IMG/VR virus record: IMGVR_UViG_3300020370_000004
Coordinates: 1-64,000 of that record
Source of the DNA: a virus
DNA length: 64,000 nt
Reading direction: 5' to 3' (one strand)
Part shown: positions 15,762-28,500 of the stretch, one piece after another
Layout of the letters: the number at the start of each line of letters is the position of its first letter
Numbering within the stretch: position 1 is the stretch's first letter
The notes under the pieces: model-generated
What the model saw: the letters and a program-made list of their open reading frames with translations, nothing else
Told to the model about the DNA's origin: nothing
Databases searched by the model: none
Translations under genes and position numbers: made by a program

Positions 15762-16517
15762 TTATGTGTAATTGAATACGATAACTACGCCTGCACCACC
15801 GTTACCGTTACCGTGTGCGAAACTGTTTTGTGAATAATAACCATAACCTCCACCAGATCCCCAAGATCCATGAGTAATCTCTTCTTGGTTGTTGTAATAA
15901 TGGTGTGAAGAACCAGACTTATGCCAGAATGATGATCCACCACCACCTTCTCTGTTGTGACCGTGAGACATCTCACCACCACCGCCAGGTATGTTGATAT
16001 CACCACCAGATGCTGATCCACCAGGACCTCCCTGATGAGGGTTATCGGTTTGACCACCTTGTCCACCACCTGCTGTGCAGTATGAACCGAAGGATGAAGT
16101 ACCACCTGTACCTCCTCTACCTCCGTTACGGGCGTATCCACCGCCACCACCATAAGTATATCCGACTGAACCTACATTAGAAACATCAATATATTTGATA
16201 GCAGTAGCACCACCGCCACCGCCAGCACCACGATAAGCGTTGTCATTACAGCGAACACCACCACCGCCACCTGTGACGTAAACTAATACGTTACTGCAAC
16301 CTGAAGGTTTACTCCATGTTCCTGAAGAACCAGAAGTAGAATTACTGTTCCAAGTACCGTTTTGTGATGTATAAACGTTGATGCTTATCAAAGCACCTTC
16401 AATGGTAAAGTTCTCGTATGAACTTCCGTTCCATAGTTTAAATGAACCAGAAGAAACGTCGATAACGTTACTTCCTCCTGTGCTTTGGATTTGATCAACC
16501 CTTAAAATGCCAGCCAT
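15762..16517 (-). CDS. glycine-rich adhesin / tail-fibre tip protein (251 aa)
   Basis: Residues 1-40 (MAGILRVDQIQSTGGSNVID) are of the kind that begins small fibre proteins in marine T4-like phages. Residues about 80-245 form a glycine-rich domain with runs such as TGGGGGVRC, GAGGGGGATAIKYI and YGGGGGYARNGGRGGTGG, ending GGAGVVIVFNYT. This matches in type the polyglycine-II sandwich adhesins known from gp38-type tips of T2/S16-like phages. Nine His residues lie in the loops (SHGHNRE, WHKSGSSHHYY), along with many Tyr and Asn, suitable for ligand contact. Two late-promoter-like octamers lie 40-70 bases upstream, inside the end of the 4202-residue gene. A host-receptor role is likely by family; the ligand is unknown. 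Confidence 0.75.
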   Translation of the reverse strand: MAGILRVDQIQSTGGSNVIDVSSGSFKLWNGSSYENFTIEGALISINVYTSQNGTWNSNSTSGSSGTWSKPSGCSNVLVYVTGGGGGVRCNDNAYRGAGGGGGATAIKYIDVSNVGSVGYTYGGGGGYARNGGRGGTGGTSSFGSYCTAGGGQGGQTDNPHQGGPGGSASGGDINIPGGGGEMSHGHNREGGGGSSFWHKSGSSHHYYNNQEEITHGSWGSGGGYGYYSQNSFAHGNGNGGAGVVIVFNYT

Positions 16518-16529
16518 AATTACTTACTC

Positions 16530-19500
16530 TTAATTAATACTCCAGTATCCACCGCTATTTATGGTAATGGTATATCCATTATTTATAGTGATTGGTCCGA
16601 TACTTTGACAGTTATCTCCATTGTTAATGGATATGTTTTCCGAAATGTTATTACGGTTCCTCTTAATAATACCGTATGTGTCGATCCACTGTTTGTCTCC
16701 ATTAGCACGAAGAACAACAGATCTCTGACCACTTGATAGACCAACGGAATCACTGTCAATGTTTAATCCGTTTTGTCCTCTAACTTCTACTCTGTAAGAT
16801 GTCTGTACTTGGTCATTACCTGAGTAGAATGTCCATGTACCACCGTTACCATCACATGAACCCATACTGGTATCATTGTCAGATCTCCAGTAGAAGTTGT
16901 CACCTGTTCTAAAGTATGTGTGAGAGTTGTTACCAAAGTAGAATCTTGGTTGTCCACCATCATCATTCAACCATGTGTTAACACTAGCACCTAAGTATGG
17001 AAGGTTAAGTGCAGTATAACCATCAAGTAAATCTGCGTTAAGGTTAGTAACAACAGTTGTGGATGATACTGATAATGGTGCAGTACCAGTTGCAACAGTA
17101 GATTTAAGTTGATTGTCAGTTTCGATAGCACCACCGACGGTTAATCTAGAACCACTTCCAGTAGAAACACCAGAACCTTTACCGATGAATACCCTACCAG
17201 TTGCAGAGTAAATTGCAAGTGATGCATTTAACTTAGCATTACTTTGGAATGATGTGGATAGAGCACCACTAGCATCAGCAAATCCTCTAATAACAAACCA
17301 TGATTGATCACTATCATCAGCACCTAACTGCCAACCCATATCGTTGTCAGTATCAGTGAATGTCATGAATGAAGATGATCCATCAGCACCTGCTGTAATT
17401 CTACCGTAACCTGCTCTACCGTCTCTAAGATCAAAGAATGCAGTAGCAGAACTAGGATTACCCTCAGCAACAATTTCAAGAGGTGAACCAGGATTGCTAT
17501 CGCCAATACCTATTCTACTGCTACGGAAGTAAACATTATTATATGATAGGTATGTACCATTATAACCGAAGGCATTACCATCATTACCAAATTTGATATA
17601 TCCAACAGTAGCATCATTTCTACCTTGAAGTGATAAGGTATTAGTTGTACTCTTACCTAAGTTAATACCAGAAGAACCAGCGAGTTGTAATGTTGATGTA
17701 CCAGTATTATTAAAGATACCTTGGTCACCTGTTAAGTCATTAACTGTTAAGTGTCCAGATCCATCTCTACGTGCAATTGTATTAGCAGATGCTGAAGTAG
17801 ACTGAGTGAATCCATCTAAGTAATGAGCGTCTAGCTGTGAGGAACTTCCATCGTTACCTGCGTGCCACATGGTGTTACCATTGACGGTAATGTCACCAGT
17901 GTTAATTCTAATAGTACCATTTCCGTTATTGGTATTACCACCAGAGATAATAAACTGTACATCGTATGCAGGTGCCTGACCAGATGATCTAAAGTCTATT
18001 GTTGGAGTTGTTGAAACAGATGCCTTACCAATTTGTAATTTAGCACCTGCAGCAGCATCACGCATTCCAATAACAGTAGAAGAACCACCAGAAATTAGGT
18101 TAGATGATGTTACAGTCCACTTAGTTCCTGGGTTAGGACCTACGACATATATGTTTGCGTTGGTATTATTACCAACAAATGCTATTGTACCTGTGATTAA
18201 TGAATATATCTCACCAGAGGTATGAGTAAGTTCTTGAACACCATTAGCATCAACTACGATAGAACCGATGTTATTTGTTGCACCTACGTCAGAGTAGATA
18301 GTGTATGTACCACTATTATTAACGTTACCACCAGTACCTGTGCTTACATGAAAATCTGGAACGTATAAAGTATACTTAAGTCCACTATCGTTAAGATAGA
18401 AGTTCTCAAATACCATCTTATCCTGACCAAGAACCTCAGGTAAGAAGATGTCACCCATAGGTTTGTTGATGCCACCTTGAGAAGCACCGAAGTTATAACC
18501 AGACTGATACCATAGACCTTGATGTGCATCTAATTTGTCAGCATCTAATCCACTGCCAGCACCATCATTAAGTCCAGACCAGATCTCATACCAGTTACCA
18601 TATACAGCATTACCACCACTGTTACCTCTAATCCAAAGGTTATTACTATCAGTGAAAGCAATTTGAGTTGAAGCAGTACCAGTTGCCTGTCTTCTGTAAG
18701 TCATGATACCGTGTGTGGTACCACCATCACTCAAACCAGTTGCAGTGTTATTTCTCAATGCAGCAGATACACCATCAGCAGCCTGTGCAGGTGATGGGTT
18801 TGAAGTTAGAGAAGCAGCCTCGTTAAATATTCTGTTTGCTTTGTCAGCAGTACCAGATATAGAAATTGCGTATGTGGTATTTAAAAGTCTACTTGGATCT
18901 AATGTACCTTGAGTTAGGTTAGATGCGTTCGTAAAGAATCCTGCATCGTTACCATCTAGTTTGTCAGCATTAAGCATTGAACCAGGACCTTGGTCAATAG
19001 AAACCTGACCATCATTATCAATTACGAAACCACCTTGATCTTGGTTACCGATTGCTTGGTTAGCAACGTCTTTTCTAAATCGGAATACACCGTAGTTACC
19101 ATAGACAGTTGCAGCAGGTGTTAAGTTATCACCCTTCTTGATGTCAACTTCAATGTTACCATAAGATCTATTGATAGTACCCTTAACAGCAGTTAAAATT
19201 GCTCCAGTACCACCACCCATTTCAGATGGAATTGTAATACTAAATCCAGCATTATATCCAGTACCAGAGTCAGTAACACTAGCAGATGTGATTACACCAC
19301 CCGATACGATATAAGTACCTCTTGCAACACCAGCATCTGAGATACTAACGTTACCACCTTGTAATGGTAAGTTCTGATATGTACCGTTAGTATATCCTGT
19401 ACCACCATTTGTAATTGTAATACTATCAATGTAAGTACTGTCTGTTACAGATCCACCGATAACGATAGCATCCTGAGTAGTAGGTCTAATTGCCTGTAGT

Positions 19501-22500
19501 GCATACTCCCATGATGAGTCACCACGTAAGAATGTGAAGGAGTTGGATACACCTTTGTTTGCTAATCTCTCTGGGTCAACAGTACCTGCAACGATGTTAG
19601 AAGCATCAATGTTGGTAGATGTTAACTGTGTCCAGTTAGCAATGTTACTACCAGATGTATTAATTACTCTAGTAAGATCAATAATTCGTTTCCTAGAAAC
19701 GTTACCAGTAGTGCTTGTTGATGTTGCAGAAGTTACTGTATACTCGTTAGCATTAACAAGTGTCATGGCATAGAAACCATCAGCACCTTGACCACTAGTA
19801 AAGTCTAAGTAAACTAGTTCACCGTTTGCTAAGTTGTGGCCAGTCTCACTGATAGTAATAGTATTAGCAGTTTGAGCATAAGTACCAGTTCCTAAGTTAG
19901 CATTTGCACCATCTAGAAGATAATCAGAAGCATCAAACTTGATGTTATTAGCAATGTTAATACTAACTCTACCTTCAATCTGAGCAGCAATAACTGCGTT
20001 ATTGTTACTTGGTGAGTTAGGTGCAGTAACAGTTGGTTGTGTATAGTATCCAGAACCAGCGTTAGTGATAGTAACCTTAGTTACGATACCACTTGTTACG
20101 TTAGCAGTAGCAGCTGCCTGTACACCAGAACCTGAATCAGGTGCTCCAATTGTTAGTGCAAAGTCTCCAGTGTAGTCTCCACCACCATCACTGATGACGA
20201 AGTTAAATATTTGACCATCGTTGAATGCACTTACAGTACCACGAGCAGTAGTTGTACTACCTTGTACAATTCCCCCAACACTAAATGAGTAGTTCTGATC
20301 TGGTGTGAATGCTAAGAACTGACTTTCTAAGTCATTCTCCAAGATATATGAAACAGCAACACCATCAGTTGTGAATGTATGAGTACCAGTACCTTGACCA
20401 CTTAAAGTTAGCTCTTGGTTGTTATTTGCATTAGACTTGGTAGTTGACAGTTTAATTGTGTTATCATCAACCTTAATAACAAAGTACTTGGTGTTAGTCG
20501 ATAGACCACCGATTGCAGTAGTACCCTGTGTATATGTAAATCCATCACCAGTGTTTGTTCCATGAGAAGCAATGGTGATTGTATCGGCACCTGTGTTAAC
20601 AGATGCAGGTGCAACACTGAATGATGTAGCAGTTGTTTGGATAGCAATGTCACCAGCTTGTGCGTTCTCAATTGCAAGTCTTTCTGCTTCAGATGTAACA
20701 GAGGTGATATTGAATGGACGTAAAGCAGGTATCTGGTCAATGTTGATCTTACCTGAAGATGTTAACTGAACCAGTGCAGATGGAACTGCGTTTGTTGAGT
20801 ATGGCTGGTTAAGATATGGTCCTAAGTTATTTGAAATATAATCTCTAACAGATGCCTGAGTAGGTAGTAAACTATCAGATGTAAATGTTCCACCTAAGTT
20901 ATCATCTTTAGAGAAACCTGTAATCGTAATGTCACCACCAACGATCTTAATAGATGATAGTTCAGAGATACTAACAGTACCAACGAAACTAATAGCACCA
21001 GTTCTGTTGAAGATAGTAACAAAGTTACCAACTTTAAAGTCACCAAACTCGTTAGTACCTGATGTATAAACCTGTCCAAAGGATTCTTCTGCTGCTTCAA
21101 ATGCAGTACCTAAACCAAATCCACCGTTCTGTGGTAGAGCAGCATAGGTGTTACCAGATCCAGAGTATTCCCAAGTGTGTGATGATGAGTTACATACAGA
21201 TGGTCTGTGGAATTGGATTGCACGACTGACTAAGTTACTTAAGTTACCGTTAGCATAACTGTTTCTAGTGTTAGGAGATGCAGTATCGGTAAAGTCCATC
21301 GACCTGTTAGTTGTTATCTTAGCAACAACCTGTGTACCAGGTGCTCCACTAACAACCTCAGTTTCAAGAATGATATGCTCAACAGCAGGGTCTGTTGGAT
21401 TAGTTCCACCAATTCTAATGATGTAATCTTCAACAGGAATGTTAGTTAAGGTTGTACCACTAACCTGAATGACCTGTCTTCCAGATTCAACTCCATTTCC
21501 ATCAACGTCGTTAGTGATACTATCAATAACACCAATATCAAAGCTGTATGGATCTGTTCTAAATCCAGTAGCACGTAGTGAGTAAGTACCAAAGTTAGAT
21601 GCTGAGTTAGTAACAGATGCATAACCACCAGACTGACATACGATACCATCTTGACAGAAGATAGCGAACACAGACACCAACTGGGTGTAACCATCGTTAG
21701 TAACGTTATACGCAGTACCACCAAAACAGATGATAGTAAATGCGTTTGCAACCATCGACTTACCTTGTGGGTCGAACTGTGCAATACTATTACCTTGCCC
21801 ATCTAATTTAAGACCAGGTCTAGGTACGTTAGGTGTAGCAACCTTAGCACCGTCAATGTCACAACCAGATCCACCCAAGAAGGAGATTAGGGAGGAGTTC
21901 TGGATGTAAGGTGATGCCTCAATAACAGGCAAATCTAAGAAGATATTAAGTAATGGGAACTTATATTTCGCAGCATCCTGCTCTTCAATAAGAGGATCTG
22001 GATTTGTAATAGCACCACTGTATGCAGTACCACTTGATAATACGTTATCTAATATACCCCAGTTAGTAGTCAACGCAGATACAACGTTAGCACACTCAGG
22101 TGCAGATGAATCTACTGTAATAGAACCATTAGAAATAGGAGTAATCTTCGAGAAGAAACCTGCTTCAAGGTCATTTCTTATTGCTTTGATACATAACTCT
22201 TTTGCGTATGCGTAGATCGCACGAGTGTAATCAATCTCTTCAGTAATATGTACGATTGCACCACTACTGATATACTTGTTAGCAGCTTCAACAATTCCAG
22301 AGTTACCAGTATATCTAAGGTCATACTGGAATGCTCTAATGATATGAAGAATATCATCAATACATTGTTGATCGCCAGCTGAAACTGTTCTTGTGGTTGG
22401 AAGAGATCCATATCCACCAGCTTCAGTACCAATCGCAGTTGTAAGAATATCAAATAATGTTGTGACAGTAGATGCTACATCAGCACATGTTGGAGTAGAT

Positions 22501-25500
22501 GCTGCTGTGTCTGTGGCATGAGAAAGACTGTCGTTAACAATTGCTTGCTCAACGATAGAGAATAAAGTATCGACTGTTGATTTAACAGAAGCACATCCAC
22601 CAGGTTCTACTGTAATTGTAAGATCTTTAGACTGATCAACACCATGCCAACCCTTAATGTTAACTGTTTCATTAGCAAGAACTTCTTGTGAGATATTACT
22701 TGCAAGTTCCATAACAGCACGTGCTTGGAATTCTTCTCCATCTACGTGAGGAGTTCCAACAAAGTAACCTGCATGGTCATAGACAGCATCGTTACCACCG
22801 TTAGTAAGGTTATATGCTACTGCTCTTAGAACATCAGATACGTCATCCTTACAATCCTGATTATGGTTAGGAATTGTAAATCTTGGATTTGCTATTGGGT
22901 CAGTTGCACGAGGATATTTCTTAGTGCTTTGATCTCCATGAGTACAACTTAACTCTAGTGATTCTACTGAAATCTTAATTGTTGACTTAGCATGGCTAAT
23001 AGCATTAGCAGCAGAACTTTGATAGGTATGAGTTGTTGTATTAGTTGATGGAATAGTATCTAATACTTGTACATCAAATGTATTTGTGGTGACATTAAAA
23101 CAGTTAATCCACTTATCAGCAATTGGGTCTGAAGAACGAGGATATGCAGTTGTTCCACCACTACCATGAGTACAACTAAAGCTGATTGCACCGACAGCAA
23201 ACTTAACTTTATCACCAGGTTGGAACCCGTGATTGTTAATAGTTACTGTCATTATACCCGTTGATGGGTTATATGCACCATTAGTAGAAGTATAAGTTTG
23301 AGGTGCAAGAAGATCATTAGCACCGATGTTTAATACTAGAGCACCAGTTGTTGCATTATAAGTTCCTGAGGAAGGTACATAGTTGTTAATTGTTGATGCA
23401 GTTGCTCTCTTAACTCCATTAGATGTTGCACTAATAAATGTGTGAGCATAGTTACCACCAGTAATAACTGAGTTACCCAATGCAGACTGATAAACGTGTG
23501 CACTTGTGTTAGATGAAATACCAACATCAATAGTAATTGTGCTTCCAGTTGTTGATACGATAGGAACTGCAGTGTTATATGTCTTGTCTCTCTTCTGCTG
23601 AATACCATTAGTAGTAGCAGATATGAATGTATGTGTATCAGTATTAGTAGAAGGAATAGTGTCAAGAACCTGAACATCAAATGATGTTGATGTTACATTG
23701 AAAATCTTTTGCCACTGGTTGTATACAGGATCAGATGATCTTGGATATGTCTTCTTAGCAGCTTCACCACTTGCACCATTATATCCACAACTGAATGTGA
23801 AAGAGTTCTCATTAAACTTAACCCAGTCACCATTTCTCATACCATGAGCAACAGTTGTTACTACCTTCATGATACCCGATGTTGGGTTATATGTTGTACC
23901 AGATGTTGCTGTGTGTGAATCTACGAGTGCTCTTGGATATGCGTGCTCAGTTGAATTACCGTCAGCACCACACTTAAATGTAACCGCACCTGTTGTTAGT
24001 TTAATATGTTCTTTAACGTGCTGAAGACCACCATTAGTTGCAGACACAAATGTGTGAGCATCACTAACGGATACCGCTACACCACCAGTACAGTCGAAAC
24101 TAAATGTGTTCTGAGTAACTCCCCAGATGTTTAACCACTTACCATCAGCATATTGACCTGACTTAGGATAAGATTCATTACCACCACCGCCATATCCACA
24201 AGACATTTGGATACTTGCTGTAGCTACATTAATCTTATCTCCTTCTTGGAAACCGTGATCATTAATAGTCACAGTCATTATACCAGTGCTAGTGTCTAAT
24301 GTTGCATCAGTAACTGTATGTGATGTAGGAGCTTCAAGGTTATGATTACCTATGGTCAACTCCATAAGACCCGTTGTAGGGGTGTATACAGCGTTTGTAG
24401 GAGAGAATGTAACAGGAGGTGTAGTACCTACGTTAATATCAAAAGTATCCTGTGTAATGTTAGAAACACTCTTCCAAACATTAAGAGCTGGATCTGTTGC
24501 TCTTGGATATGTGTGCTTGGAGAAGTTGTCATCCATTGAACAAGTGAATGTCAATGAATCCTGTGCGACCTGTACTTTCTCTCCTACTGTAAATCCATGA
24601 CTAGGAATTGTAAGAGTTAATACACCTGTGATTGGTTCGTAGTTAGCACCAGTTACTGTGTGCTGTGTAAATCCAGTATCGTTGTAAACAATTGCTCTGG
24701 TTACAGCATTGGTTGTTGCACTTGACCATGTGTGATTAGTAACGTCAGTATTTGCTTTACCAACATTAACTTTAATATTATTTGCGTCTACCTTCTGTAC
24801 ACCAATCCACTTGTTATACCATGGATCAGTAGTACGAGGATATGATTTAATTGAAGCATCACTATCTAAGTCACATGTGAACTTAATAGACTCTGTGGCG
24901 AACTTAACTCTATCACCATCAACAAATGGGTGACCATTCATTGTCAAAGTCATATATCCAGTTAAAGGATCGTATGATCCTCCAGTTGGTGTGAACTGGT
25001 ATGTGGATACACCTTGGAATGTATGTGCAGTTGTGTTAGTAGGAGTTGTTCCGTTTAGAGCATTGATAGTAATCTCATTTCCATTTACTGCATCAACAGC
25101 AACGTCTGTTAATTTTGAGATAAAACGTTCAACAGATTCTTCAGAGATAAACTTGTTATTAGCATTCAATAAGTTTGCAGCATCTTGAGTTAGGTTAGGA
25201 ACCTGTCCATATACTGCTCTATCTAAAGTAATTCCTGTATCGTAATACTGAGGAGCAAGAGTATGAGGATGTCTAAGGATTGGTAGGTTACGGATAACCT
25301 TCATTGCATATTCCTTAGCATAACCAAATGCTTCAGCATACCTATCTTTATTACCTGTGGTTACATAATGGAGATAGTAGTTTGCAGCATCATATACTCT
25401 GTCATTACCACCCCACTTAAGGTTGTGATAAAGTGATTTCTGTAAGAAGTCCTTAACATCATCAGTACAATTTGTTGTACCACCTGTAGGAGTATATCCT

Positions 25501-28500
25501 CCGTTGGCAGCAAGCATTTTCTTGACTGCTACTTCAGCAATCAATTCAGCATTATTAGCAATTAGATCTGCACCATCACCTTGCTTGTTGCTTACAGGGA
25601 ATGTGTTTGGAGTTCTATATGGTTTTCTAACATCATTGAATGAACCATCAGTACCAGTTGATCCAGTAGAAACAGTTGTCTCACCAAGGTCTAGTGTAAA
25701 TTCTCTATGATCATATACGTCATGGATAGCCCAAGTACCATTAATACCAGCAGTAGAACTACCTGAAATTGTAACACCAGCAGATACACCAACATTAACA
25801 GTAACTGTACCAGAAGCATCTACTGCTGTGATTGGTAGAGTAGCACCGTATGCAGGATCTGTTGCTCTTGGATAGGCATGAGAAGTAGCATGGTTGTCTC
25901 TAGAACATGTAAAACTAATAGCACCATTAGCGATAACCAATGTGTTAGCAGTTGTATAACTGTGTGCACCGATTGTTAATACAAGATCACCTGTTACAGG
26001 ATTATATGTTGCATCAGTTACATCTTTCTGAACACTACCCTGTGTAATTGTAATAGCATTAGATGCTGTACCACCATTGTATATGTGATGATGATTTCTA
26101 AATCCTTTACTTAAGTTGTGACCAGTATTGACCTTAACTTTAAGTAAGTTGTATGTCAAACTCCACTCAGTAATAGGATGTGTAAATGTATCTCCTAATG
26201 CATTGAATGTTGTTGGTCCTATTGTAAGGGTACTAGTTCTAGTATTAGAACTTTCATAATGAGATTTAACATATCCGTATGCTTCTTCTGCAATAAATTC
26301 TTGGTTTCTCTTAATAGATTCAGCACCATCTCTATATCTCTCAGTCTGAGAAATCTTAGTAAATCCATAAGGAGAGTTCCTTAAGGATGCTAGAACGTAG
26401 TTACTAGATGAGATAACTGTTTGGTTACCAGTTGGATTTAAAGTCGCTGAGAATGTACTGATAGCAGCTCTTACAACAAACTGGAGTGCGTATCCATCAG
26501 CACGTTCAATACGATGTGTGATGTACTTACGTCCATTAAGATCCTCAACGTTATCTAAGACACTGACTGTAGAACCAGTAGCAGTTGCAGTATTAGTTGT
26601 TGACTGAATATTTGCTGTCTTTAATACGAAGGTGATAGTTGTGTTAGAACTATTGTACCTACCATAACCCATACCTAATGCAGTGTTGCCAGGTAGAGAT
26701 GGAGTACCAGATCCAAGATCAAATTGATCAATATGATATGTCTTGCTTAATGCTTCAGATCCAGTTCCACTAAAGTTAAATTTAAGACCACATTCTCCAA
26801 GAGTTACCCAGTTACTGAAATGACCACTTGTAAGAGTATTGTCTACTCCCGAAATAGTAACAGTAACTTCACCACTTGCTAAAGACCAAGAAGTGTTAGT
26901 GGAAGCACCGAAGTTAACAGCAGAACTTTGGAAACCATATAAATGAACTTCCTGTCCTACTTCATAGTCATGATAACCTGTACCAGCAAGAGTAAAGATA
27001 GGACCTTTATATGTTTGCTGTGTAGCAATAGTAGTATTAATTGTTGCAACAGATAAAAGATTAGATACATTCTCAAATCTTTGATATCCGTGACCAGTAG
27101 TATTAAGAGGAAGAGTTACAGGATTATCTACTCCCTGTGCATCTTTCTGTACAGCGTTGGCAGCAGATGCTGCAAGTCTAAACCAATCTTTGTTTTCTCT
27201 ATAGACATAATATGTGGTTCCTTCAACAAGACCATCAATACCGCCCATTTTACTTGAGCGATATACAATACCATCACCAGTTGCATATTGATGTTGTGGA
27301 ACCCTGATATTGTTACTTTCTGGCATTATATTGCCACAAGTAAACAAGTGAAGTTTTGTATCAGTAGATACCGCAGTGAGGTCTTTTATGCCTGTAGTAC
27401 CTATGGTTGCAGTAGCATTGGTATAAGTATCATACAATTCAACAGTATTGGTATCAATTACTCTGACATAATATATCGTGTTATCAGCAAGACCTGCAAG
27501 AACTGTTGCTTCATCTTTTTGATAGTATACAGCAGAACCAGTTTCAAAATAATGACCAGTAACTGTAATGCGATTGGTTGTAAGGTTAACCTTAGTAGCA
27601 TCACCAGAGAATGCTTCAAAGTATCTTTCTGAATTAACTGTGTGCTGATAGATCTGATTAGAGATAGTCTCTAGTTCAGGTCTTAATGATTCAGCATCAG
27701 CAACGTCAAATCTATTTGATACACTTGCATTATTAAGGTCAGTAATAATATTTGCTGCTACAGCATCATAGAATACTTTTTCAGCGTCTTGGAATACATC
27801 GTTAACACCTGATGTAATTAAAATCTTACATGTACCAGTTGAGTATGGCGATGCATCAGGACCTGTGAAGGTAATCTCTTGAATAGTACCCAATGTACCA
27901 GAAGATCCACCTTGTACAAAGTAACCAACTACGAGAGTAGTATTGTTACCTGTGTGGTTGGTAAAGGTAATATTGAAAAGGTTATCACCACGGAATTTAT
28001 CACCAGGAACTGCAGGTATCTGATATAGTTCTGGTTCGTAGTATAATCTTTGCTTATCGTCAAATACGAATGCATACTTCCAAGTATGAATTACAGTACT
28101 TTGTGGGTCAGAAGGATTCTGAAGTGCGTCTCTGAATACAACACCAAATACATACGTCTCATTAGACGCTTTAACCATGTGACGATCTTGGTTTTGAGGT
28201 CTAAGAATAACACGACGAAGGTTGTCACCAATTAGTGAACAGTTCCTAGGAAGTGAAATTGGGTTGTCTTCAAGGTATTCACCACCAGATACGATCAGTG
28301 AAACGTACTCATCACTAGGATCTGGGGTTGCTTTCTGTAAAGTATAAGCAATCTGTGCTGCTTTCTTAACAGTTTTTACTGGTCTTGCAGCTGAACGACC
28401 ATCATTTTCATCATTACCAATGGTCTGAGAGACATAAACACGACCACCAGTGTCGTTAGTAGCAACTTTATAGACAAAATCGGTAGTTGCTAACCTTCTT

